Below are positions 1 through 6,042 of a stretch of 9,144 nucleotides of DNA, in pieces. The position numbers were made by a program, and so were the translations under genes. The DNA is from Prevotella sp. CAG:1031. Lineage in GTDB: Bacteria; Bacteroidota; Bacteroidia; Bacteroidales; Muribaculaceae. The notes beneath the pieces are model-generated. The model made no database searches. It was given only the letters and a program-made list of their open reading frames with translations, and was not told the DNA's origin. Each line of letters starts with the position of its first letter. The stretch's first letter is position 1. Where the stretch lies: assembly GCA_000431215.1 (NCBI GenBank), contig HF985610.1, positions 22,212 to 31,355 of the forward strand. Reading direction: 5' to 3'.

Positions 1-1374
1 ATTCAGGTGTCCGCCGGCTCCATGGTCGTGGATCGACACGATCGGATTGTTCTCGGATTCGGCCATGGCACGGATGACATTGCTGACACGTTTCTGCATC
101 TCGGGATTGGCTCGCTGCACGGCATTCAGCTCGATGGCATTGTCGTACTGACCCGTGGCGACCGACGATACTGCGCCGCCTCCCATGCCGATACGGTAGT
201 TGTCGCCTCCCATGAGAACAACAGCCTGACCCGGTTCGGGAACGCCCTTGATGGCGTCTTTGGCGAACGCGTAGCCGACACCGCCGGCGAGCATGATGAC
301 TTTATCATAGGCATAAACGCGGCCTTCCTCATTATGCTCGAATGTCAGGAGCGAACCGCAGATAAGCGGCTGTCCGAATTTGTTGCCGAAGTCGCTGGCA
401 CCGTTCGAAGCCTTGATGAGAATGTCGGCCGGGGTCTGATAGAGCCATACTCGCGGATCCATCATCAGCTCCCAGCGACGGCGCGGGTCGAGACGCGGAT
501 AAGAGGTCATATAGACAGCCGTGCCCGCAAGCGGCAGCGATGCCTTTCCGCCGCCGAGACGGTCGCGGATCTCGCCTCCGCTGCCGGTAGCGGCACCGTT
601 GAACGGTTCGACAGTGGTCGGGAAGTTGTGAGTCTCGGCCTTGAGCGAGAGGACGGTCTCGACCGGGCGGCTGGTGAAATAATCAGCCTTGTCGGGATTT
701 TCGGGATAGAATTGGTCTACTACCGGGCCTTTCACGAAAGCCACATTGTCCTTATAGGCCGATACGAGGCGGCCGGGATTCTCTTTCGAGGTCTTTTTTA
801 TCATTCCGAAGAGCGACGAAGGCATCTCCTTGCCGTCGATAATGAAAGTGCCGTTGAAAATCTTATGGCGGCAGTGCTCCGAGTTGACCTGACTGAAACC
901 GAAGACTTCGCTGTCGGTCAGCGGACGGCCGAGGCGCTCCGAGAGAGTGGCGAGATAGTTCTCTTCATCGGCGCTGAGAGCGAGGCCTTCGCGACGGTTA
1001 TACTCGCGGATGTCGGCGATATGTTCGACAGGCTCGGCTTCGCGGTTGACGTCGAAAATTTTCTGGTTCAGTCCGTCGTAGACACGCTGAAGCATCTTGT
1101 CGTAACGGGGTTCGGCATCGCGGCTAAGCTCATATTCCTCTATGCGGGTTATGCCCTGAAGGCCCATGTTCTGGGTTATCTCGACAGCATTGGTGCTCCA
1201 CGGCGTTATCATTTCACGACGCGGCCCGATAAAGGTGCCTTTTACACTTTTTGCGCTCAGTGGGCGAGCTCCGTCGAACAGCCACGTCAGCTTTTCTTTC
1301 TCAGTGTCGGTCAGAACGTGATCAACTTCGACAGCGGTGACCCGGCGGGCACCTTTTTTGAAAAACAGTACCAT
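1..1374 (-). CDS. purL: Phosphoribosylformylglycinamidine synthase, large single-chain form (5' part only)
   Basis: PurL converts FGAR, glutamine and ATP to FGAM, the fourth step of de novo purine synthesis, in the cytoplasm. The minus strand is open from an ATG at 1374 to the window edge, giving 458 codons. The protein starts MVLFFKKGARRV and then shows hallmarks of the family: GPRREMITPWSTNAVEI near residues 50-66, SEHCRHK at 165-171, the ETHNFPT signature at 247-253, and the glycine-rich GAATGSGGEIRD at 260-271. This covers the N-terminal domain and much of the first AIRS-like synthase half. Single-chain PurL proteins are about 1,200-1,300 residues, so roughly a third is visible; the second half and the glutaminase domain lie left of the window. 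The start matches the known N-terminus style of Bacteroidota PurL. It is separated from rplI by a terminator, so it is probably its own transcription unit. No frameshift is seen. Confidence 0.96.
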   Translation of the reverse strand, partial: MVLFFKKGARRVTAVEVDHVLTDTEKEKLTWLFDGARPLSAKSVKGTFIGPRREMITPWSTNAVEITQNMGLQGITRIEEYELSRDAEPRYDKMLQRVYDGLNQKIFDVNREAEPVEHIADIREYNRREGLALSADEENYLATLSERLGRPLTDSEVFGFSQVNSEHCRHKIFNGTFIIDGKEMPSSLFGMIKKTSKENPGRLVSAYKDNVAFVKGPVVDQFYPENPDKADYFTSRPVETVLSLKAETHNFPTTVEPFNGAATGSGGEIRDRLGGGKASLPLAGTAVYMTSYPRLDPRRRWELMMDPRVWLYQTPADILIKASNGASDFGNKFGQPLICGSLLTFEHNEEGRVYAYDKVIMLAGGVGYAFAKDAIKGVPEPGQAVVLMGGDNYRIGMGGGAVSSVATGQYDNAIELNAVQRANPEMQKRVSNVIRAMAESENNPIVSIHDHGAGGHLN

Positions 1375-1403
1375 GATAATGACTTCGGTTTGGTTTCAGA
1401 CCG

Positions 1404-1411
1404 CAAAATTA
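1404..1411 (-). promoter_or_regulatory. Possible -7 promoter box for purL
   Basis: On the minus strand this reads TAATTTTG, matching the Bacteroidota -7 consensus TAnnTTTG, 29 bases upstream of the purL ATG. A TTTG lies only 14 bases further upstream (1426-1429), shorter than the usual 19-20, so the -33 element is unconvincing. No purine-specific operator or riboswitch is recognisable in the short leader. Confidence 0.45.
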
Positions 1412-1456
1412 CGAATTTTTCCTCACAAACCCCTATTGCGGTTGCGACATATGTTG

Positions 1457-1498
1457 AAAAAACGCGCGGAGACGTCGCCGCAGTGGCAACGTCTCCGC
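1457..1498 (-). terminator. Rho-independent terminator of the rpsF-rpsR-rplI operon
   Basis: A perfect 10-base-pair inverted repeat (GCGGAGACGT at 1466-1475 with ACGTCTCCGC at 1489-1498) encloses a 13-base loop. Read on the minus strand, the hairpin is followed by GCG and a run of six T (complement of A at 1457-1462). It begins 20 bases after the rplI stop codon, which is the expected place for the operon's terminator, and it insulates purL downstream. Confidence 0.9.
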
Positions 1499-1518
1499 TT
1501 ATGACGTAAAAGTTCGGA

Positions 1519-1962
1519 TTATTCGCTTACAACCTCGAAAGGAACTTCAACGAGAACTTCCTTGTGGAGCTTGACATTGGCAACGTAGTTACCGACTTCC
1601 TTGACCGACTGCTTGATCTCGATGATCTTGCGGTCGACGGTCAGGCCCTGGGCTTCGAGAGCTTCGGCAATCTGAGCTGCGCCGACAGAACCGAAGATCG
1701 TGCCGGTCTCGGAGGTCTTGGCCGACAGAGTCAGCTTGACGTCTTTAAGCTTGGCGGCCATCTCTTCGGCCTCAGCTTTGAGCTGGGCGATCTTGTGGGC
1801 GCGCTGGCGCTGGTTTTCGGCAAGCACCTTCAGGGCGGCGGCATTGGCGATGACAGCCTTACCTGTCGGGATAAGGTAGTTGCGGCCGTAGCCGTCTTTC
1901 ACTTCAACAACATCGTCTTTATAGCCGAGGTTGGATATGTCTTCTTTAAGAATGATTTTCAT
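1519..1962 (-). CDS. rplI: 50S ribosomal protein L9
   Basis: L9 binds 23S rRNA at the base of the L1 stalk of the large subunit and helps maintain reading-frame fidelity. The 147-residue product is of usual length. The N-terminal domain carries the classic L9 pattern MKIILKEDISNLGYKDDVVEVKDGYGRNYLIP (residues 1-32, given here as adjoining pieces: MKIILKEDISNLGYK, then DDVVEVKDGYGRNYLIP). A long charged helix follows at about residues 45-75, with the C-terminal RNA-binding domain from about 76 to 147, including GTIFGSVGAAQIAEAL. It is the last gene of the rpsF-rpsR-rplI operon, 28 bases after rpsR, and is followed by a strong terminator. Only a weak AAGGA lies just before the ATG. Gene order matches that common in many bacteria, without priB or ssb between rpsF and rpsR. 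Confidence 0.98.
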   Translation of the reverse strand: MKIILKEDISNLGYKDDVVEVKDGYGRNYLIPTGKAVIANAAALKVLAENQRQRAHKIAQLKAEAEEMAAKLKDVKLTLSAKTSETGTIFGSVGAAQIAEALEAQGLTVDRKIIEIKQSVKEVGNYVANVKLHKEVLVEVPFEVVSE

Positions 1963-1990
1963 AATTCCTTGTCGTTAAACGGTGTTGAAC

Positions 1991-2257
1991 TTATTTCATA
2001 AGGTCGGTGACGTAGGGAAGCAGAGCCAGATGACGGGCGCGCTTCACGGCCTGAGCTACGCGACGCTGGAATTTCAGCGAGGTTCCGGTTATGCGGCGGG
2101 GAAGAATCTTGCCCTGCTCGTTGAGGAACTTCTTGAGGAATTCGGGATCTTTATAGTCGATATACTTGATACCGCTGCGTTTGAAACGGCAGTATTTTTT
2201 CTTCTTTACATCGACCGACATGGGGGTGAGATAACGGATTTCTGATTGCTGTGCCAT
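1991..2257 (-). CDS. rpsR: 30S ribosomal protein S18
   Basis: S18 forms a heterodimer with S6 and binds 16S rRNA in the platform of the small subunit. The 88-residue protein shows the S18 core: KKKKYCRFKRSGIKYIDYKD at about residues 18-37, then LPRRITGTSLKFQRRVAQAV and the conserved KRARHLALLPYVTD near the C-terminus. The single Cys in YCRF is kept. It begins 6 bases after the rpsF stop. An AAGGAGGA stretch (complement of 2268-2275), which overlaps the last codons and stop of rpsF, sits 10 bases upstream of the ATG and could act as a Shine-Dalgarno sequence, which is uncommon in this phylum. Translational coupling to rpsF is likely. Confidence 0.98.
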   Translation of the reverse strand: MAQQSEIRYLTPMSVDVKKKKYCRFKRSGIKYIDYKDPEFLKKFLNEQGKILPRRITGTSLKFQRRVAQAVKRARHLALLPYVTDLMK

Positions 2258-2263
2258 TGTTTC

Positions 2264-2662
2264 TTAGTCCTCCTTGACTTCTTCTTTAACTTCGGTTACT
2301 ACAGCCTCTTCAACGGGTTTGGCAGCGGCTTTGGCGGCACGCAGCGAACGACGTTTGGCGGCATACTCGTGGGCATACTTGTCGAGGCGGAAGGTCAGAT
2401 GACGGAGCACGCGCTCGTCGCGGCGGAAGGCCGTTTCGAGTTTGGCAACGACGTCGCCGGGAGCGTCGAACTCGATGAGGGTGTAGAAGCCGGTCGACTT
2501 CTTCTGGATGGGATAGGCCAGTTTGCGAAGGCCCCACTCTTCGGTGTTGACGATGGCTGCGCCATTGTCGGTGAGCACCTTAGAGAATTTCTCTACCGCT
2601 TCCTTCATCTGAACATCAGACAAAACGGGAGTTAAAATGAAAACGGTTTCGTAGTTATTCAT
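2264..2662 (-). CDS. rpsF: 30S ribosomal protein S6
   Basis: S6 pairs with S18 on the small-subunit platform. The 132-residue product opens MNNYETVFILTPVLSD, the typical first strand of the S6 ferredoxin-like fold. It continues with GLRKLAYPIQKKSTGFYTLI (about residues 44-63), which holds the conserved L-A-Y-P-I-K-K and the G-F-Y strand. After RVLRHLTFRLDKYAHEYA the C-terminus becomes a lysine-, alanine- and glutamate-rich tail (KAAAKPVEEAVVTEVKEEVK), a disordered extension common in this phylum. It is the first gene of the rpsF-rpsR-rplI operon. The start is fixed by the family N-terminus and by a strong promoter 27 bases upstream; the leader is very short, so little room exists for a structured autoregulatory site. 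Confidence 0.98.
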   Translation of the reverse strand: MNNYETVFILTPVLSDVQMKEAVEKFSKVLTDNGAAIVNTEEWGLRKLAYPIQKKSTGFYTLIEFDAPGDVVAKLETAFRRDERVLRHLTFRLDKYAHEYAAKRRSLRAAKAAAKPVEEAVVTEVKEEVKED

Positions 2663-2688
2663 AAAAGTGTTTGTTAATTAAAGCGCCG

Positions 2689-2720
2689 CAAAGGTAAGAA
2701 GTTTTTCCGACACGGCCAAA
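2689..2720 (-). promoter_or_regulatory. Promoter of the ribosomal protein operon (Bacteroidota type)
   Basis: On the minus strand the -7 box is TACCTTTG (2689-2696) and the -33 box is TTTG (2717-2720), separated by exactly 20 bases. This is a close match to the Bacteroidota housekeeping sigma consensus. The transcript would start near 2683, leaving a leader of about 20 A/T-rich bases before rpsF. Confidence 0.85.
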
Positions 2721-2750
2721 TATTTTTCAGACAGCTTTTTGCAGGCGAAT

Positions 2751-3101
2751 TCACTTGCGGACGTAATGAGGCATCTCGGCGGGGATGACCATCGAGATCT
2801 CGACAAGTCCGGCGACCCTGCCCTGCTGACGCCACGCCGTCTGGTAGATCATCTTTCTGACCTCCCCCTTCTCGATAGTGTAGCAGTTCGTTCCGCCGGT
2901 CTCGAGAAGGCGGCGTATAATGGCGCAGGCGCGCTCGGGATGGTAGTCGAGAAGATTGTGGCCTATGATGTCGCCATGTCGGGCAAACGTCTTGCGCGAA
3001 AGATCATTCATATAGATTATACGGCAGTCGGCATCACACACGGTGATCGCGCAGTTGAGGTCGCGGCTCCACTCGGGGAGCTTCTCTTCGATGTTATTCA
3101 T
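2751..3101 (-). CDS. Small stand-alone PAS-domain protein
   Basis: This 116-residue cytoplasmic protein is almost entirely one PAS fold with no attached kinase, cyclase or DNA-binding domain. The fold is visible as LNCAITVCDADCRIIYMND (about residues 15-33, the first two strands), a helical part with GHNLLDYHPE (47-56), and the final strands VRKMIYQTAWRQQGRVAGLVE (81-101). The NLLDYHPE segment and the ending EISMVIPAEMPHYVRK resemble a family of short PAS proteins in Bacteroides and some Firmicutes (from memory). PAS domains bind small ligands or cofactors and mediate protein contacts; the ligand here cannot be read. Four cysteines (17, 22, 59, 73) and His54 could matter for redox or metal/heme binding, but this is speculation. 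It starts 19 bases after the barrel gene stop and is probably the last gene of that operon. No clear terminator follows. Confidence 0.85.
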   Translation of the reverse strand: MNNIEEKLPEWSRDLNCAITVCDADCRIIYMNDLSRKTFARHGDIIGHNLLDYHPERACAIIRRLLETGGTNCYTIEKGEVRKMIYQTAWRQQGRVAGLVEISMVIPAEMPHYVRK

Positions 3102-3120
3102 GGTCGGTTTGTTGTTTTGG

Positions 3121-3807
3121 TCAGCGGAGCCGGAACAGATAAGCGGCAGTAACCTCTATCGATATTCCGCGCGACGCTGAAAAATAATCTTTTTTGCTGG
3201 CATGGAAGATGTTTCCGAGTCCGTAGTAGAAACGACCCTCGACAAGAACCGAATGCCGGTGCCTGAAAATCATCTCCATGCCGACTCCGGCCGAGATGCC
3301 GTAGTCGAAACGGTTCTCGACTTTCTTATTGAGCTGTTCGCTGTTGCGGTAGCCCGCAGGATAGCCCTCGACACTGCCGAGGTTGGCATAGTCGAAATTG
3401 GCCGAAATCGACGAACCTATCATGTAGCCGACCTCAGGGCCGGCGTTGAAGAAGCCGCGGAAGCGGTCGTTGCCGAAATAGATATGGGTAAGCAACGGCA
3501 GCTGGATATAAGTGAAGGTGCGCCGGTAGCTGAACGGCTCCCCCTTTTCATATTTTTCTTTCCAGCCGCGCTGTTCTACGTTGAGCTCGGCAATGATGCC
3601 GAAATGGTTTTGTTCGATATATCTGGCCACGAAACCCGCCATGAAGCCGGGCGTCCATGTCTGATCAACGTGAGGCGAGAACGACATCGACGACACCGTT
3701 GCGCCGGCCTTTCCGCCTATAGCGAAATCGGGGCGATAGCGTCGCTGGGCCTCAAGGGCCGGGAGCGTGGCTAAAACGAGCAGCAGGGTAATAATCAGTC
3801 GGCGCAT
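3121..3807 (-). CDS. PorT-family outer-membrane beta-barrel protein
   Basis: The 228-residue product begins with a signal peptide (MRRLIITLLLVLATLPALEA, likely cut after Ala20). The mature part has alternating-residue strands typical of small outer-membrane barrels: IGGKAGATVSSMSF, FMAGFVARYIEQNHFGIIAE, YIQLPLLTHIYFG, FFNAGPEVGYMIGS, FDYGISAGVGMEMIF and HSVLVEGRFYYGLGNIF. The PLLTHIYFG and GPEVGYMIG strands and a terminal strand ending in AAYLFRLR fit the PorT / 'outer membrane protein beta-barrel' family (PF13568 type). PorT itself takes part in type IX secretion in Porphyromonas, but most relatives have no assigned role, and I do not claim a secretion function here. It lies 6 bases after the LysM protein gene, so the two are surely co-transcribed and may act together at the cell envelope. 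Confidence 0.88.
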   Translation of the reverse strand: MRRLIITLLLVLATLPALEAQRRYRPDFAIGGKAGATVSSMSFSPHVDQTWTPGFMAGFVARYIEQNHFGIIAELNVEQRGWKEKYEKGEPFSYRRTFTYIQLPLLTHIYFGNDRFRGFFNAGPEVGYMIGSSISANFDYANLGSVEGYPAGYRNSEQLNKKVENRFDYGISAGVGMEMIFRHRHSVLVEGRFYYGLGNIFHASKKDYFSASRGISIEVTAAYLFRLR

Positions 3808-3813
3808 GGCGGC

Positions 3814-5667
3814 TTAAAGCTCGGTTTTCTCGATGATGCCCATAGGGCGATAGATAACGATATAGGCGACCGAATTCACCCAGCCCCCTTCGTCGGAGGC
3901 CCGTTCGAACTCGAAGCCAGACTGCACTCCACTGTAAGCCGGCGTCGGCTGCGAGAAGTCGCCGCCATTATGGCGCAGGGCATTGATAAGGTAACAGCCG
4001 ACATCAAAGCCAAGAGCGCCCTGACGCGGAAGCCCGGCGGCCATTCCGGCGTCGAACCAGTGCTCGAAGCTCTGGTTGACCCTCTTGAAATCAAGGTCGT
4101 CGCTGTCGGCATAGAACCGCGAATAGATCACCGTTCCGAGATCGTGCATCTGCTTGGCGGTCTCGCCGCGGAATACTGTCCATTCGGGATAGCCGAACAG
4201 CATCAGGTTGTCATTGACGCTGTCGGTGCCTTTTTTCGCTATCAGAGCGGGTAATATGGCTTTCAGCTCATCCTGCCGCGAGCTGACAGGCACGAATATG
4301 ATCTGCTGATCGGTCAGGGCGGCGAGATCGGCCTCGCCGAGCTTACCCGAGAATGTGATGTCGACAGACTTGCGTCCGTTAGATGCGAGCGCCGAACGGA
4401 AGCTGTCGACAAAATCGCTCTTGTCGGAATTTCCGCCGTCGCGCGTCAGGAACACGAACGTGTGGTCGGGATAACGACGCTGCATGGCCCCTATCACGTC
4501 ATCGTTGAGCATCTCGATAGGGATATTGCTCTGCATGACCGAACCATTATATTTATATGTGTCGTCGCGCGGAAGGAAGGTATTGAAAACCTCTATGCCG
4601 CGGGGACGCGCCCAGGCCGCGATAAGCTCGAACTGAGCCTGATCGTCGGGGGCTATGATAACCTGAACATCGGTATTCTCAAGACGCGAGAGAGCGGCAC
4701 GCACTGAATCGGAAGAGTTGGCCGTGTCGAACACCCGCAGGCGCGTCGGGTTCTCGCGGCTCTTCAGTGTATCGACTGCCATCAGCAGGCCCTTGTAGAA
4801 TTCAGTGTGGCGCAATGCTGATTTGTCAGGTTCTTTCTGACCGAGCATAAACGGGAGCATCACGGCTATCGAAACGCTTCCGTCGGCTTTTTTTACTTCC
4901 GGCGTCTCGGTTTTCTCAACCGGCGCCACGGGAGTCTGCGCTACATCAGGCTCAGGCTTGGGTTCGGCTTTGGGTTCTGGTTTTGATTCAGGCTTGGCCG
5001 AGGAATCAGCTGTCGCCGCAGGCTTCTGAGGCTCGGCCGGCTTAGGCTCGGGAATAATAAGCTCTGTGCCTTCCTTGAGCACACCCACCTCAGGATTGGC
5101 GGCGGCAAGCTGCGTGACCGTCACTCCGTAATTATGGGCTATCGAATAGAAAGTTTCGCCTCGTTCAACCCTGTGAACGCCAGTTTTCGCAGGCGCGGGA
5201 GCGGTTTTCGGGGCCGTTTCGACTACTGAGCCCTGCGCAGCGGGGCCTGTCCCGGGCAGAGTGACCGTGATTGTCTGTCCGGCCCGCAGTCCGTCGGCAA
5301 TCTGCGGATTCTGCTCGATAAGCATCTCAGGGCTTACGCCGAGAAGTTTGCTGAGGCCGTAGATGGTCTCTTTTTTCTCGACGATATGAGTGATCGTGCG
5401 CCCCTCGGCACACTCGGCCGCCGGGAAATAGAGCGTCATGAAAGCTCTCAGGCCGTCGCGCACCGACGGATTATGCTGCTCGATATATTCCTGCCCGACG
5501 CCGAGTTTGTGGCTCAGAGAATAGAGGGTCTCTTTGGGCTGAACTTCATAATAGTGCATCAGACGGCCGCCAACCTCGGTGACCGGCAGTTGCTCCACGC
5601 CCTGCTGCGCCGCCATGCCAAAGGCCACGGCTATCAGGGCGACGATTACCAACTTTAATCGCTTCAT
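3814..5667 (-). CDS. Secreted protein with three LysM domains and a periplasmic-binding-like domain
   Basis: The start at 5667 gives MKRLKLVIVALIAVAFGMAA, a signal peptide probably cut after residue 20; no lipobox Cys is present. The frame is open 39 codons further upstream, but that extension overlaps the tRNA terminator and lies upstream of the promoter, so it is rejected. Three LysM peptidoglycan-binding repeats follow at about residues 38-82, 94-138 and 164-206; each has the pattern V-x-x-x-E-T-x-Y-x-(L/I)-(S/A)-...-N-P. A Pro/Glu/Lys-rich linker (about 207-262) leads to a C-terminal region of about 350 residues resembling the type I periplasmic-binding fold: SVSIAVMLPFMLG, VQVIIAPDDQAQFELI, HTFVFLTRDGGNSD, IIFVPVSS, NLMLFGYPEW and GALGFDVGCYLINAL. 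Such LysM-plus-binding-domain proteins occur in Bacteroidota; their ligand is unknown. The product should sit in the periplasm held to peptidoglycan. It is first in an operon with the barrel and PAS genes. Confidence 0.88.
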   Translation of the reverse strand: MKRLKLVIVALIAVAFGMAAQQGVEQLPVTEVGGRLMHYYEVQPKETLYSLSHKLGVGQEYIEQHNPSVRDGLRAFMTLYFPAAECAEGRTITHIVEKKETIYGLSKLLGVSPEMLIEQNPQIADGLRAGQTITVTLPGTGPAAQGSVVETAPKTAPAPAKTGVHRVERGETFYSIAHNYGVTVTQLAAANPEVGVLKEGTELIIPEPKPAEPQKPAATADSSAKPESKPEPKAEPKPEPDVAQTPVAPVEKTETPEVKKADGSVSIAVMLPFMLGQKEPDKSALRHTEFYKGLLMAVDTLKSRENPTRLRVFDTANSSDSVRAALSRLENTDVQVIIAPDDQAQFELIAAWARPRGIEVFNTFLPRDDTYKYNGSVMQSNIPIEMLNDDVIGAMQRRYPDHTFVFLTRDGGNSDKSDFVDSFRSALASNGRKSVDITFSGKLGEADLAALTDQQIIFVPVSSRQDELKAILPALIAKKGTDSVNDNLMLFGYPEWTVFRGETAKQMHDLGTVIYSRFYADSDDLDFKRVNQSFEHWFDAGMAAGLPRQGALGFDVGCYLINALRHNGGDFSQPTPAYSGVQSGFEFERASDEGGWVNSVAYIVIYRPMGIIEKTEL

Positions 5668-5691
5668 AAATTGCTGTTGTTTTTCAATCCG

Positions 5692-5723
5692 CAAAGTTAG
5701 CGTTTTTTCCACTAAAGCCCAAA
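5692..5723 (-). promoter_or_regulatory. Promoter of the LysM-barrel-PAS operon
   Basis: Minus-strand -7 box TAACTTTG (5692-5699) and -33 box TTTG (5720-5723) are 20 bases apart, matching the Bacteroidota consensus. The likely transcript starts near 5686, leaving about 20 bases before the ATG at 5667. This position supports the choice of 5667 over any more upstream start. Confidence 0.8.
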
Positions 5724-5753
5724 AACGCGGCATGCGCGTCGCCCGGAATGCGA

Positions 5754-5788
5754 AAAAGTGGCTCGGGTCATCGACCTGAGCCACTTTT
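5754..5788 (-). terminator. Terminator downstream of the tRNA gene
   Basis: Two 16-base arms (5754-5769 and 5773-5788) pair fully except for one G-T position, around a 3-base loop ATC. The arms end in A and T runs, so on the minus strand the hairpin finishes in a run of five T. It begins 5 bases after the tRNA 3' end and should stop tRNA transcription before the LysM operon promoter. The structure is nearly symmetric, but no plus-strand gene needs it. Confidence 0.85.
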
Positions 5789-5793
5789 CAGTG

Positions 5794-5867
5794 TAGCGGG
5801 ACCGAGAATTGAACTCGGGACCTCCGGGTTATGAATCCGACGCTCTAACCAACTGAGCTATCCCGCC
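5794..5867 (-). tRNA. tRNA with anticodon CAU, most likely elongator tRNA-Met
   Basis: The minus strand folds as a complete tRNA of 74 bases with the discriminator base A and no encoded CCA. Acceptor arm GGCGGGA pairs with TCCCGCT (the first pair being G-U). The D arm is GCTC/GAGC, the anticodon loop TTCATAA holds CAU (complement of 5831-5833), and the T arm is CCGAG-TTCAATT-CTCGG. The initiator form is unlikely because the anticodon stem lacks its three G-C pairs and the first acceptor pair is G-U rather than a C-A type mismatch. A CAU anticodon can also mark tRNA-Ile whose C34 becomes lysidine, which cannot be excluded by eye. The last anticodon-stem pair (31-39) is A-C, a mismatch. It has its own promoter and terminator. 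Confidence 0.93.
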
Positions 5868-5885
5868 GTTTTGGCTTTGCGGTTG

Positions 5886-5916
5886 CAAAGGTAGCAGTTT
5901 TTTCTTTCACGGCAAA
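5886..5916 (-). promoter_or_regulatory. Promoter of the tRNA gene
   Basis: Minus-strand -7 box TACCTTTG (5886-5893) and -33 box TTTG (5913-5916) are 19 bases apart. This is a good Bacteroidota promoter ending 18 bases before the tRNA 5' end, so transcription should begin about 11-13 bases ahead of the mature tRNA, consistent with a short 5' leader removed by RNase P. Confidence 0.8.
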
Positions 5917-5976
5917 ATTATTTCGAAAAATTTTTCTTTAGAGCTGTTCCGTCCCGAGCTTTTCGGGGATTTTTGC

Positions 5977-5984
5977 TAATTTTG
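5977..5984 (+). promoter_or_regulatory. Likely -7 promoter box for proS and its operon
   Basis: TAATTTTG matches the Bacteroidota -7 consensus and lies 58 bases upstream of the proS ATG. No good TTTG is found 19-20 bases upstream, so the -33 element is weak or different. The start would be near 5990, giving a leader of about 50 bases that includes a small hairpin (5993-6007). Confidence 0.55.
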
Positions 5985-6042
5985 TGGCTCGAATGGGGAA
6001 AGCCCATGAATCAAGATTGAAAAGACAAAACAATATAGAACT

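Noticed and set aside
7..1509. A 500-codon open frame on the plus strand across the purL region
   Set aside because: It lies antisense to purL, whose protein on the minus strand shows unmistakable family motifs. The plus-strand translation resembles nothing and is a product of the G/C-ending codons leaving the opposite strand open.
2721..2750. Possible terminator after the PAS gene
   Set aside because: A- and T-rich runs are present but I could not find a stable inverted repeat followed by a T run on the minus strand.
3202..3774. 190-codon plus-strand frame opposite the barrel gene
   Set aside because: Antisense shadow of a gene with a signal peptide, barrel strands and good operon spacing; no recognisable domain or promoter of its own.
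5668..5784. 39-codon N-terminal extension of the LysM protein
   Set aside because: It would cover the promoter and the tRNA terminator hairpin and hide the signal peptide; the ATG at 5667 starts directly at a classic signal sequence.
5952..5975. CCCGA...TCGGG hairpin followed by T residues upstream of proS
   Set aside because: It looks like a weak terminator, but no plus-strand gene precedes it, and it lies upstream of the proS -7 box, so a role is not supported.
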